This document shows positions 35,113 through 43,675 of a stretch of DNA of 64,000 nucleotides, in pieces; positions within the stretch are counted from its first letter, which is position 1; each line of letters begins with the position of its first letter. The position numbers were made by a program, and so were the translations under genes. Origin of the DNA: Candidatus Koribacter versatilis Ellin345 (GTDB taxonomy: Bacteria > Acidobacteriota > Terriglobia > Terriglobales > Acidobacteriaceae); NCBI RefSeq assembly GCF_000014005.1, contig NC_008009.1:992001-1056000 (forward strand). The letters run 5' to 3'. The notes under the pieces were generated by a model that saw only the letters and a program-made list of their open reading frames with translations, was not told where the DNA came from and did not search any database.

Positions 35113-35863
35113 AGCCCTGCAACAAATCGCGTTTTACTCCACGCTGCTCGTGCTCTGGGAATCTGTAGCGCTCCTGAAACTTTGGCCGCCGTACCTGTTT
35201 CCGACGCCGCTGACAGTATTCGAATCGCTGCGAGCGGGATTCAGCGACCACAGTTTCTGGATCGGCATAACAGTCAGCATGAAGCGCGTGGCAATCGGCT
35301 ACGCGATCTCCTGCCTCCTCGGCGTTGGCCTCGGATTTCTGATTACCTACAGTCGCTTCCTGTCGGAAACTGCCGGACGACTCATCGTCAGCCTGCAGAG
35401 CATTCCGAGTATCTGTTGGCTACCGGTTGCCATCTTGTGGTTTGGACTCACAGAGAAGGCGATTTTGTTTGTGGTGGTGATGGGATCTCTCCTGGCAATC
35501 ACCATATCGGTGGAGTCCGGCTTGCGAAGCATACCGAAGATCTACTCGCTCGCCGGCCGCAATCTCGGCGCCAATGGATGGAAGTTAATGGTCCACGTGC
35601 TGCTGCCAGCGAGCCTTCCGTACTTAATCTCCGGGCTTAAGCAGGGATGGGCGTTCGCATGGCGCTCGTTGATCAGCGGCGAAATGATCTTCGTAACTCT
35701 CGGCCTGGGTCAGTTGTTGATGATGGGCCGCGACCTCAACGACATCAGCCAGGTCTTCGCCGTGATGCTCCTCATCGTCGCGCTCGGTTGGCTGGTGGAC
35801 ACGCTCTTTTTCCGCGGACTCGAACGCGCCGTGCAGCGCCGATGGGGATTCGCGACGCCCTAA
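35105..35863 (+). CDS. ABC transporter permease, SsuC-like
   Basis: 252 residues from ATG 35105, inside the end of the ATPase gene. About six membrane segments are visible, such as LLVLWESVALLKLWPPYLFP, AIGYAISCLLGVGLGFLI, ICWLPVAILWFGLT, AILFVVVMGSLLAITISV and VFAVMLLIVALGWLVDTLFF. The EAA-type loop reads AGRNLGANGWKLMVHVLLPASLPYLISGLKQGW. It completes a three-gene importer. Its TAA overlaps the ATG of a 16-codon ORF that leads exactly to cysD. Confidence 0.92.
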   Translation: MRKALQQIAFYSTLLVLWESVALLKLWPPYLFPTPLTVFESLRAGFSDHSFWIGITVSMKRVAIGYAISCLLGVGLGFLITYSRFLSETAGRLIVSLQSIPSICWLPVAILWFGLTEKAILFVVVMGSLLAITISVESGLRSIPKIYSLAGRNLGANGWKLMVHVLLPASLPYLISGLKQGWAFAWRSLISGEMIFVTLGLGQLLMMGRDLNDISQVFAVMLLIVALGWLVDTLFFRGLERAVQRRWGFATP

Positions 35864-35913
35864 TGATTGACATGACAATTGCAGCTCGAAATCGCGAGAT
35901 GGAAAAGGGATGA
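35863..35913 (+). CDS. Possible 16-codon coupling ORF between permease and cysD
   Basis: ATG 35863 overlaps the permease stop (TAATG), and its TGA (35911-35913) overlaps the cysD ATG (ATGA). It reads [16 protein letters not shown] and has no Cys. It could let ribosomes travel without a gap from permease to cysD, or it may be chance. The cysD ribosome site (AAAAGGGA) lies inside it. Confidence 0.3.
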   Translation: MIDMTIAARNREMEKG

Positions 35914-36854
35914 CAATGACATCGCTTGCAGAACAAGCGCCAGCTCAATCCAGTGCGCGGCGCCTCAGTCACCTAAAGCTCCTTGAAGCGGAGAGCATCC
36001 ACATTTTCCGCGAAGTGGCCGCGGAGTTCGAACGGCCGGTGATGCTCTATTCGATCGGGAAGGACTCCTCGGTCATGCTGCGATTGGCGCAAAAGGCGTT
36101 CTATCCAGCCCCCATCCCGTTTCCGCTTCTGCATGTGGATACCGGCTACAAGTTCCGCGAGATGCTGGAATTTCGCGATTCCTATACGAGAGAGCTGGGG
36201 TTGCAGCTACTGGTGTGGCGCAATGAATCGGCAATTGCGAAAGGAACCAACCCGGTCGCGCTTGGAACCAAGCAATGCTGCGGCTACCTGAAGACTACCG
36301 CGTTGCTAGATGCGCTGCAGCATTACGGCTTCGATGCCGCATTCGGCGGAGCACGCCGCGACGAGGAAAAGTCACGCGCGAAAGAGCGGATCTTTTCATT
36401 CCGTGATCGTGCGGGCCAATGGGACCCAAAGAACCAGCGTCCGGAGTTGTGGAACCTTTACAACTCGCGCGTAGCGCCTGGCGAGAGCATCCGCGTCTTC
36501 CCGCTATCGAATTGGACGGAACTGGATGTGTGGCATTACATCCACCTGGAAAACATTCCGATTGTTCCGCTCTACTTCGCACAGCCACGGAGAATGCTGG
36601 TTCGCGGAGATAGTTTGATACCCATCGAACAACCGTTTGTTACTGGGTTGCCGGGCCGCGAAGAGACGGTGCGCTGCCGATTGCGTTCGCTCGGATGCAG
36701 TCCCTGCACCGGCGCCATTCGCTCCGACGCCGATACAGTTCCGAAGATCATCGCCGAACTCGTGGCATTTCGCACATCAGAACGTGCCAACCGTGTTATC
36801 GATCACGATCAGGAAGGCTCCATGGAAATCAAGAAGCGTGAGGGATACTTCTAA
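35910..36854 (+). CDS. cysD: Sulfate adenylyltransferase small subunit CysD
   Basis: 314 residues. With CysN it makes adenylyl sulfate (APS) from ATP and sulfate. The PP-loop nucleotide-binding region is [20 protein letters not shown] (about 47-66), followed by [39 protein letters not shown] and the C-terminal [10 protein letters not shown] are standard CysD marks, and the length is normal (about 302). ATG 35910 is used; ATG 35916 is also possible. The stop overlaps the cysN ATG (TAATG). Confidence 0.96.
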   Translation: MTMTSLAEQAPAQSSARRLSHLKLLEAESIHIFREVAAEFERPVMLYSIGKDSSVMLRLAQKAFYPAPIPFPLLHVDTGYKFREMLEFRDSYTRELGLQLLVWRNESAIAKGTNPVALGTKQCCGYLKTTALLDALQHYGFDAAFGGARRDEEKSRAKERIFSFRDRAGQWDPKNQRPELWNLYNSRVAPGESIRVFPLSNWTELDVWHYIHLENIPIVPLYFAQPRRMLVRGDSLIPIEQPFVTGLPGREETVRCRLRSLGCSPCTGAIRSDADTVPKIIAELVAFRTSERANRVIDHDQEGSMEIKKREGYF

Positions 36855-38485
36855 TGGCTACAGTGTTCACTCTTCGCGAAGACAATGCCGATTCTGATAT
36901 CCAGAGTTTTCTGGAGCAGGAACAAGCCAAGGACATTCTGCGCATCAGCACTGCAGGCAGCGTGGACGACGGCAAGTCCACACTCATCGGTCGCCTGCTC
37001 TATGACTCGCGCAACGTTTATGAGGACCATGTTCGTTCGGTGACGCGCCACGATGTTTCGCTTGGCACATCGGTGGTGGATTTTGCACAACTGACAGATG
37101 GGCTTCGTGCCGAACGCGAGCAGGGAATCACTATTGACGTAGCGTATCGCTACTTTTCAACTGCGAAACGGAAGTTCATCATCGCCGACACTCCGGGCCA
37201 CGAGCAGTACACGCGCAACATGGCTACGGGTGCTTCGACTTCCGATCTCGCGATCGTGCTCATCGATGCGCGCAAAGGGGTGCTCGTTCAATCGCGCCGT
37301 CACCTCTACATTGCCGCCCTGCTGGGGATCCCGCGGGTGGTGGCGACAATTAACAAGATGGACCTGGTGGATTTTTCGCCCGAGGTGTTCGCCGCCCACT
37401 CGCTGGAATTGAAGCGCCTCGGCGATGGACTCGGGATACCGAGTCTCGTCACGATTCCCATCAGTGCATTGGATGGAGACAACGTCGTTGAGACCAGCGC
37501 CCGCACTCCTTGGTACGACGGCCCAAGTTTGTTGCAGTTTCTGGAAACCGTTCCGGTAGAAAACGCTTCGGAGGTCGCGTTTCGTCTTCCGGTGCAGCGC
37601 GTGCTTCGCCCACACCAGGAGTACCGTGGCTTTGCGGGACAGATCGCCGCGGGCGCAGTGCGGCCCGGGGATCAAGTGGTTGTCTTGCCGTCAGGCCGAA
37701 GCAGCCGAGTGCGTTCCATCACCACGTTCGATGGAGACTTGCCATCCGCTGAAGCCCCACTTTCCATCGCCCTGACACTAGAGGATGAAGTGGATGTCAG
37801 CCGTGGGGACGTGATCGCAGCGGCAGATGCGCCTCCCACGGTGGCAAAGCGGTTCGAGGCCTCGCTCGTCTGGATGGATTCAGCTGAGTTCCGTCCCGCC
37901 AAGCGATATCTGCTGAAACACACCGCCCAGGTGGTGCCCACCACCGCAATCACAATCAAAAACCGAGTGAATGTGCAGACGTTTGAAACGGAACAATCGT
38001 TCGTGTTGCACATGAACGACATCGCGATCGTGGAGATCGAAACCAAGCGCCCCCTGGTAGGCGATTCATACCGCGACAATCGCACTACGGGGAGCTTCAT
38101 CTTGATCGATCCGGAGACGAACTCCACCGTCGCTGCCGGAATGATCCGTTCGTTTGTCGTTAACCCATCACTAAGCAAACATCACGTTCCTATCGTTGAA
38201 CTGCGCAAAGGAGCTGTCGTGGACGCGGTCGAGCAGAAATTGTTCGATCGTGGATACCTGGTGGTTCGCACGAAGCTCGATCCTGACCGGTTGCTGCAGC
38301 GCTTGCATCTGCCTCGACTGGTCCTGCTCCTGGAAGGCCCTGACGTTCACTATTCCCGGATCCGCTCTTTCTCACGTCAAACGCGTTTGTCCGTGGAGTA
38401 CAGAGTCGAGACATCCGCTACACCCGACAGCATTGTTGAAAAGATCGTTGCGCTGCTGACGGAGGAGAAAATCGCTCATGAGTAG
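36854..38485 (+). CDS. cysN: Sulfate adenylyltransferase large subunit CysN with short C-terminal extension
   Basis: 543 residues. This GTPase subunit drives APS formation by CysD. G1 is AGSVDDGKSTLIGRLL (about 34-49), G3 DTPGHEQY (about 114-121) and G4 NKMD (about 169-172), followed by two beta-barrel domains. CysN alone is about 475 residues and CysNC fusions about 630. Here the last about 100 residues (from HVPIVELRKGAVV) have no P-loop, yet end in VETSATPDSIVEKIVALLTE, much like the end of APS kinase. It looks like a shortened, inactive APS-kinase remnant. This fits a pathway that reduces APS directly and needs no PAPS. Confidence 0.93.
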   Translation: MATVFTLREDNADSDIQSFLEQEQAKDILRISTAGSVDDGKSTLIGRLLYDSRNVYEDHVRSVTRHDVSLGTSVVDFAQLTDGLRAEREQGITIDVAYRYFSTAKRKFIIADTPGHEQYTRNMATGASTSDLAIVLIDARKGVLVQSRRHLYIAALLGIPRVVATINKMDLVDFSPEVFAAHSLELKRLGDGLGIPSLVTIPISALDGDNVVETSARTPWYDGPSLLQFLETVPVENASEVAFRLPVQRVLRPHQEYRGFAGQIAAGAVRPGDQVVVLPSGRSSRVRSITTFDGDLPSAEAPLSIALTLEDEVDVSRGDVIAAADAPPTVAKRFEASLVWMDSAEFRPAKRYLLKHTAQVVPTTAITIKNRVNVQTFETEQSFVLHMNDIAIVEIETKRPLVGDSYRDNRTTGSFILIDPETNSTVAAGMIRSFVVNPSLSKHHVPIVELRKGAVVDAVEQKLFDRGYLVVRTKLDPDRLLQRLHLPRLVLLLEGPDVHYSRIRSFSRQTRLSVEYRVETSATPDSIVEKIVALLTEEKIAHE

Positions 38486-39182
38486 CACAACATTCGATCT
38501 CGGATTCCAGGCCAAAATTGCCGCTGCGCAAGCTCTCGTGCAGGAATCCATCGAACACGCGAAGCGACCGTGCTTGACGTGCAGCTTCCAGGCAGAAGAC
38601 GTCGTGGTGCTTGACCTGCTTCGGCAAGTGGTGCCTGACATCCCCGTACTGTTCCTCGATACCGGATATCACTTCGCGGAGGTCTATCAGTACCGGGACG
38701 AGATCGCCTCGAAATGGCGGCTGAACCTAATCAATCTGCTGCCCAAGCAATCCGTGGCCGAGCAGGAGAGTGCGTTTGGCATTCTTTACCAAACTGCGCC
38801 GGACCGCTGTTGCGGTGCTCGAAAAGTAGAACCGCTGTTCCGCGCCCTGGAGAATTATTCGACATGGTTCACGGGGCTGCGCCGTGAGCAGTCCAAGAGT
38901 CGATCGGCGCTGCAGTCGATCGATCTCTTTACGCTGCCAACCGGAACGGAGATTCAGAAGGTCAGCCCACTTGCCGAGTGGAGCACCCGGGATGTGTGGA
39001 CGTACGCCTCGGCACATGGCATCCCGTTGCTTCCCCTTTATGAGAAGGGCTACTCCAGCATTGGATGTGAGCCCTGCACGAGCCTGCCCTCCGAGGGCGA
39101 TCCTCGATCTGGCCGATGGGGCGGCCACAAGCTTGAGTGCGGTATTCACATCCAACCGTCGGCAACTTCCGAGAAACCCTAA
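38478..39182 (+). CDS. cysH: Assimilatory adenylyl-sulfate (APS) reductase, [4Fe-4S] type
   Basis: 234 residues, overlapping cysN by eight bases. It reduces activated sulfate to sulfite using thioredoxin-like thiols. The two Cys pairs CC (111, 112) and CEPC (197-200) are the iron-sulfur ligands that separate APS reductases from PAPS reductases of the E. coli type. The catalytic Cys is in LECGIH (221). LFLDTGYHF and FTGLRREQSKSR are the nucleotide-binding motifs. This agrees with the lack of a working APS kinase in CysN. Four bases after its stop, a second Cys-containing short ORF begins. Confidence 0.94.
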   Translation: MSSTTFDLGFQAKIAAAQALVQESIEHAKRPCLTCSFQAEDVVVLDLLRQVVPDIPVLFLDTGYHFAEVYQYRDEIASKWRLNLINLLPKQSVAEQESAFGILYQTAPDRCCGARKVEPLFRALENYSTWFTGLRREQSKSRSALQSIDLFTLPTGTEIQKVSPLAEWSTRDVWTYASAHGIPLLPLYEKGYSSIGCEPCTSLPSEGDPRSGRWGGHKLECGIHIQPSATSEKP

Positions 39183-39186
39183 CGAC

Positions 39187-39273
39187 ATGCACCGACCCAG
39201 TTCCTTCCAACAACTCGCAGTTGTGACCAGCGGCCAATGTTGTCGCATGCAGGACGCTTTGCCGGCGCCGTAG
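39187..39273 (+). CDS. Cys-Cys leader peptide upstream of the porin (second putative attenuator)
   Basis: A 28-codon ORF, four bases after the cysH stop: MHRPSSFQQLAVVTSGQ, then two Cys codons (TGT TGT, 39238-39243), then RMQDALPAP and TAG. An intrinsic terminator follows at 39311-39339. CCGGCG near the ORF end (39262-39267) can pair with CGCCGG of the terminator 5' arm (39313-39318), a possible antiterminator that a ribosome finishing the ORF would mask. The layout repeats that of the operon head, so it probably makes porin expression cysteine-dependent. No clear promoter was found, so it may act on read-through from cysH. Confidence 0.6.
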   Translation: MHRPSSFQQLAVVTSGQCCRMQDALPAP

Positions 39274-39310
39274 CGGACGTGTATCTCGATCGAACGATCG
39301 TCGTCCTTCT

Positions 39311-39339
39311 ACCGCCGGTGACCCCGGCGGTTCATTTTT
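39311..39339 (+). terminator. Attenuator-type terminator before the porin gene
   Basis: Perfect eight-bp stem ACCGCCGG (39311-39318) / CCGGCGGT (39324-39331) with loop TGACC, then TCATTTTT. It is 27 bases before the porin ATG, so any transcript reaching the porin must bypass it. Confidence 0.8.
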
Positions 39340-39365
39340 GCTTGAAAAAAGAAGAGGAAAAGTAC

Positions 39366-40994
39366 ATGACGCTGCAGCACACAGCGCCCTATGCTCGAAT
39401 TGCCTTATTGCTGCTGGTTTCGGCGACTTCAGTCGTCGCGCAGTCCTCTGCAACAAAAGCACAGACAAGCTCTGACGACGATCTTCGCGCACAGGTCGAA
39501 GAGCTACGGCAACTCGTCATCGCTCAACAGAAAAGAATCGAAAAGCTGGAACACCGGGGCGGAGAAGCCCTGGTTGCGGATACAACCAGCACGCCCCCGC
39601 CCAGTCAAGCCGGGCCGCAAGAGCCAGCAAATCAGCCCGTCGTTTCCAACGTCAACCGACAGCTGACCAGCGGAAGTACAGACGAACGCATCCGCAACCT
39701 CGAGCGACAAATCCAGGGGCTTGGACCCATCTCCTTTAGTGGCGACATTCGTCTCCGCGGCGAAGCCTTCATTGATGGGCCAGACGATCATTCTCTGGTT
39801 CGCACTCGAGCACGGGTGCGGGCGCGATTCAACGCCACGGCGGATTTAGGTGATCAATTCGAGACCGGCCTCTCGCTAGCCAGCGGCGACGTCAACGATC
39901 CGATCTCCACAAATCAAACGCTCGGCGGATTCTACACACGAAAAGCCGTTGCTCTCGACCAGGCATTTCTCACTTACAAACCGCATGCATTCCGCGCGCT
40001 CACTCTAACTGGGGGCAAGTTCCGTTATCCCTGGGTGAATACCGAACTCACCTGGGATAAGGACCTCAACCCGGAGGGGTTTGCACAGAAGCTTGACTTC
40101 ACCTTCGAATCACAACCGGTACTGAAGGGGATTTCTGTCGTTGGATTCGAACTTCCCTTTGCGGAAGTGGCGCGTATGGACGCGACCAACAAGAGCATCG
40201 TGCAGAGCGTTACTTATGGGGGCCAGTTGCAAACCCACTGGCAACTCGGACCGCGCGTTCGCTTTCACGCCTACTCCGGGTTTTATGACTTCCATGGTGC
40301 GGACGCGATCGCGATCGCGCTGGCGAAGGCGAGCGCTAAGAATCCCCAGACTCCCCTTGCCGGTGCATTGCCGCTGCAAGCGGGTGGTAACCCGGTCCAG
40401 AATTCGATCTACACCACGACTGCGAACAACGTTGTCACGGTGAACGGCATTTCGTATCCGACCGGCGTCAGTTCGGTTACGAATGCTCAGTTCGCATCAA
40501 AGTTCGGGCTGTTCGACAACATCGCGCGGTTCGACATTGATACCGCTCACCCTCGAGCGCCGCTGACTCTCATCGGAGACTTTGTGCAGAACACCGAAGC
40601 CTGCGGCAATCTCAGCGAGATACAGACCGTCCCCGCGAATACCTCCAGCGTCATTTACAAGCAGTCGCTGAATGCGACGTGCCGTGCGTCGGAACGCCGC
40701 GGATACTGGTTGGAAGCGCGTGTTGGCCGTCTGCTTAAGAAAGGCGATTGGCAGTCGGGATATGCAAGAATATTTGTTGATCGCGAAGCCGTGCTTGGCA
40801 ATTTCAACTACAGCGACATGCGCCAGGGGACCAACGTAACCGAGCATCGTGTCGATACGTTTTATCAACTGCAGAATAGCGTTCAGCTAGGAGCGACCGC
40901 GCTAATCGGTCGTCCGATCGGGATACTCAACTCGACCGGGAGGGTCGAGCCATGGCTCCTGCGTCTTCAGTTCGATGTTACGTACATATTCTAG
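39366..40994 (+). CDS. Outer-membrane porin-like protein of the sulfur operon
   Basis: About 542 residues from ATG 39366 (AGAGGAAAA upstream), with a signal peptide (RIALLLLVSATSVVAQ). Residues about 40-65 (DDLRAQVEELRQLVIAQQKRIEKL) form a short coiled coil, as in trimeric porins. Beta-barrel sequence follows, with GDIRLRGEAFIDGP, LRLQFDVTYIF as the last strand and a terminal Phe. This fits the 'putative porin' group. Its position behind cysH and its own Cys attenuator suggest an outer-membrane channel induced by sulfur shortage, perhaps for sulfate or sulfonates; that is inferred. Confidence 0.75.
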   Translation: MTLQHTAPYARIALLLLVSATSVVAQSSATKAQTSSDDDLRAQVEELRQLVIAQQKRIEKLEHRGGEALVADTTSTPPPSQAGPQEPANQPVVSNVNRQLTSGSTDERIRNLERQIQGLGPISFSGDIRLRGEAFIDGPDDHSLVRTRARVRARFNATADLGDQFETGLSLASGDVNDPISTNQTLGGFYTRKAVALDQAFLTYKPHAFRALTLTGGKFRYPWVNTELTWDKDLNPEGFAQKLDFTFESQPVLKGISVVGFELPFAEVARMDATNKSIVQSVTYGGQLQTHWQLGPRVRFHAYSGFYDFHGADAIAIALAKASAKNPQTPLAGALPLQAGGNPVQNSIYTTTANNVVTVNGISYPTGVSSVTNAQFASKFGLFDNIARFDIDTAHPRAPLTLIGDFVQNTEACGNLSEIQTVPANTSSVIYKQSLNATCRASERRGYWLEARVGRLLKKGDWQSGYARIFVDREAVLGNFNYSDMRQGTNVTEHRVDTFYQLQNSVQLGATALIGRPIGILNSTGRVEPWLLRLQFDVTYIF

Positions 40995-41040
40995 GGATCC
41001 ATACCTGATCACAACCAAAGTGTGCTCAGAGACGTTTTAA

Positions 41041-41277
41041 TCACTCAATCTCGAAATCGAGGTAGAACATAGCATAGGAGTTGAGCGTCTCGATTTCCGA
41101 TGTGGTCGGTTCTTGCAGCAAAGTGGGCTCCGATTTCTGTATGCTGGGCCCAGTCGCGCCGTTTTCCTGGGCCCAAATATCACATTTCGAGCCAGAGCTG
41201 ATCGGAACAAACTGCCCGCGCGCATTTGGCAAATCCGAATTGCATCCGCCTGCTTGAGTTTCGTAAGTTGAATTCAT
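41041..41277 (-). CDS. Possible small protein of unknown function
   Basis: 78 residues from the ATG at 41277, with AGGGAGTGAG directly upstream on the minus strand. It reads MNSTYETQAGGCNSDLPNAR, with two cysteines, and ends in ETLNSYAMFYLDFEIE. Codon use looks like coding sequence. I recognise no family and see no signal peptide. It could be an orphan or taxon-restricted protein. Confidence 0.4.
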   Translation of the reverse strand: MNSTYETQAGGCNSDLPNARGQFVPISSGSKCDIWAQENGATGPSIQKSEPTLLQEPTTSEIETLNSYAMFYLDFEIE

Positions 41278-41910
41278 CTCACTCCCTAAATTCATTCTTG
41301 GCAATCATCCATTTGCCGACCGTGCCAACCGAGACCCATCGAACTGCAATCCACGCGCCAGGTCAGCTCATTCTGGGCGCCGATGTGGCTACGTTAAATG
41401 GTGTTTGTTGCTCAAGCATTAATCGTGTGGAGATGTAATGAGATGTTCATCCCTATTTGGGAAGCGGAAACACTGCTTCCTCATTCGGAAAGGTATTGTG
41501 CTGCCTTCAACTCTTCCGGCTAGCGCGTGTCGATCAGGTCGATCAGGAATTCGGCCAGTCAGTTTCCCCACTAGCACATCTGTGAAGATGCCAGATTCGA
41601 ACCTGCCCTTGGTCAGACAGTAACCACCTGGTTCTTTGGCCGCCCATCGTCAAGGCACGTGCCAAACGCAGCACTTAGAGGCGGCGGGTGGCCACTAGTG
41701 AGTGGTACCCCCAGTGCTAAGAAGAATTCTGAGTTGCCCGGCGCTCAACATTATGTAAACATAGTGCTAACACAAAAAACGTGCGAGCAAACTGGGGCGA
41801 GTGGAAACGCAGCACGCTGCACGGATTCCATGCAGTGGCTTTTAATTCCGGCTCGTACGTAATGGATCGACGCGTCGCGATCCCGATTGATACCCCCTTG
41901 GGAGAATCGT
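41278..41910. other. Long gene-poor region upstream of the exopolysaccharide genes
   Basis: About 630 bases without a supported gene. It contains a perfect palindrome GGCACGTGCC (41654-41663), the direct repeat AGTGCTAA at 41713-41720 and 41763-41770 (exactly 50 bases apart), and the inverted repeat TATGT-aa-ACATA (41752-41763). These are candidate regulator sites for the Wzi-Wza-Wzc unit. No sigma-54 or convincing sigma-70 promoter was recognised. Confidence 0.45.
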
Positions 41911-43656
41911 TTGTACCATCTGAGAAAGCTGGTGCAGCGCGCCAGACGAGGCGTGGCCTGCGCGCTATTGGCTTTGGCGGCTTGTACTACCGTTAGTGTG
42001 GCAGCTTTCCCGCAAAGTCAGCCGACCATCGGTTCGACGTTTGTACCGCTCGATAGTTGGGTTTATCCGGCGTTAGATCGCCTGCGTGCCCTTGGCTACA
42101 CGCACACGCAGTTCATGGGTCTCAGGCCTTGGACACGCCTGATGTGCGCGCGACTCGTTCACGAAGCTGCACAGTCTTTGCGGCCCGGTGACCTCAACGC
42201 GACCAAGATGTATAACCAGCTCGCAGATGAGTTCCAGCCGGAACTAGGGTATCTAGGTGGGGACCCGAGCCAGACGGTCACAATCGATTCGGTCTACGGT
42301 CGAGTTATGGGCATCGGTGGTGACGAGCCGTTGCGCGACAGTTGGCACTTCGGCCAAACCATCGCGAATGATTTTGGCAGGCCATTCGGTCAAGGCGTAA
42401 ACGCGGTCGTTGGGATGAGCGCGCGCGCACAGCGGGGAAGATTCTTCATCGCGTTTCGCGGTGAATATCAGCATGCTCCAGCTTTGCCGGGCTTCGATTC
42501 GAATGTACAAAGCGTTATCGCGAAAATTGATCAAACGAGCAGTGCTCCTCTCCTGTTTCCGCAAGATCAGCGAGACCGTTTCAATCTGCTGGACACATAC
42601 GCCGGTGTGGCGTTCGGAGCCTTTGAGCTAACTTTCGGCAAGCAAAGCCTTTGGTACGGTCCCGGAACCAGCGGGGCATTGCTGTTCAGCAACAATATTG
42701 ACCCTCCGTATATGTTGAGGCTTGATCAAGTGAATCCGGTTCGGCTGCCCTCGTTTCTTAAGTATTTGGGGAATATCCGCACCGAGTTTTTCTTTGGAAA
42801 GTTGTCGGGACATTCTTTCCCGGCACGACCGTTCATGCATGGAGAAAAGGTCACTCTCAAGCCGACTGACAATCTTGAGGTCGGCTTTACGCGCATGACC
42901 GTATTCCTGGGCGAAGGCAATGGGTTTACTCTCGGGCGCATCATCCATAGTTATTTCAGTGTCGGAGACAATCTCGGAAGCAATCGTTCGAACAGCGATC
43001 CGGGCGACCGTAAAGGCGGACTCGATGCAAGCTACCGCGTGCCGGGTTTGCGCGATTGGGTCACGATTTATACAGATTCCTTTACGGATGATGACCCTTT
43101 ACCGCTTTCTGCTCCGCACCGCGCGGCCTGGAACCCCGGTATTTACATGCCGAAGCTTCCAGGATTGCCGAGTCTGGATCTCCGTGTGGAAGGGGTAACC
43201 ACGGATATCCACTCCGAAGCGACGGTTGGTCACTTCGTTTACTACAACGGCATATACAAGGACGGATATACCCAAAACGGCTTTATCATTGGAAATACAA
43301 TCGGACGAGGCGGGCGTGCCATACAGGCGACCAGTACCTACTGGTTTAACGCGCGCAACGACATCCAGGTGGGCTTCAAGACGGGAACGGTGGATTACAG
43401 GTATATCCCGGGCGGCGGCGGCCAGAAGGATTACAACGTTCGCGCCGACTGGTTAGTGAAGAAAAACATCGCCCTGTCTGGATTTGTTCAGTACGAGCAC
43501 TGGAGTTTCCCGCTGCTGGCGGCGACCCCGCAAAACAACGTAGCAGCGTGGTTGTCCATCACCATCGATCCGAAATTGGAATGGGGTCACGCCCGCACTG
43601 CGCTCCATCGTGATTCCACGAGTCGTCCGTCTACTCAGGATTTAAAGCAGGAGTAA
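41911..43656 (+). CDS. Capsule assembly Wzi-family outer-membrane protein
   Basis: About 581 residues. TTG 41911 is chosen: GGGAG lies six bases upstream and the product starts with a signal peptide (VACALLALAACTTVSVAAFPQ). An open frame extends to TTG 41887. STFVPLDSWVYPALDRLRALG near the N-terminus, WTRLMCARLVHEA, YGPGTSGALLFSNN and the strand-rich remainder match the Wzi/CapsAssemb family of 18-stranded barrels, which hold capsule or exopolysaccharide at the surface. Wza- and Wzc-type genes follow on the same strand. Confidence 0.82.
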   Translation: MYHLRKLVQRARRGVACALLALAACTTVSVAAFPQSQPTIGSTFVPLDSWVYPALDRLRALGYTHTQFMGLRPWTRLMCARLVHEAAQSLRPGDLNATKMYNQLADEFQPELGYLGGDPSQTVTIDSVYGRVMGIGGDEPLRDSWHFGQTIANDFGRPFGQGVNAVVGMSARAQRGRFFIAFRGEYQHAPALPGFDSNVQSVIAKIDQTSSAPLLFPQDQRDRFNLLDTYAGVAFGAFELTFGKQSLWYGPGTSGALLFSNNIDPPYMLRLDQVNPVRLPSFLKYLGNIRTEFFFGKLSGHSFPARPFMHGEKVTLKPTDNLEVGFTRMTVFLGEGNGFTLGRIIHSYFSVGDNLGSNRSNSDPGDRKGGLDASYRVPGLRDWVTIYTDSFTDDDPLPLSAPHRAAWNPGIYMPKLPGLPSLDLRVEGVTTDIHSEATVGHFVYYNGIYKDGYTQNGFIIGNTIGRGGRAIQATSTYWFNARNDIQVGFKTGTVDYRYIPGGGGQKDYNVRADWLVKKNIALSGFVQYEHWSFPLLAATPQNNVAAWLSITIDPKLEWGHARTALHRDSTSRPSTQDLKQE

Positions 43657-43675
43657 CTGCTGAATTGGAACAGCT

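Noticed and set aside
38170-38485. Active APS kinase (CysC) fused to CysN
   Set aside because: No Walker A motif is present in the extension and it is about half the usual length.
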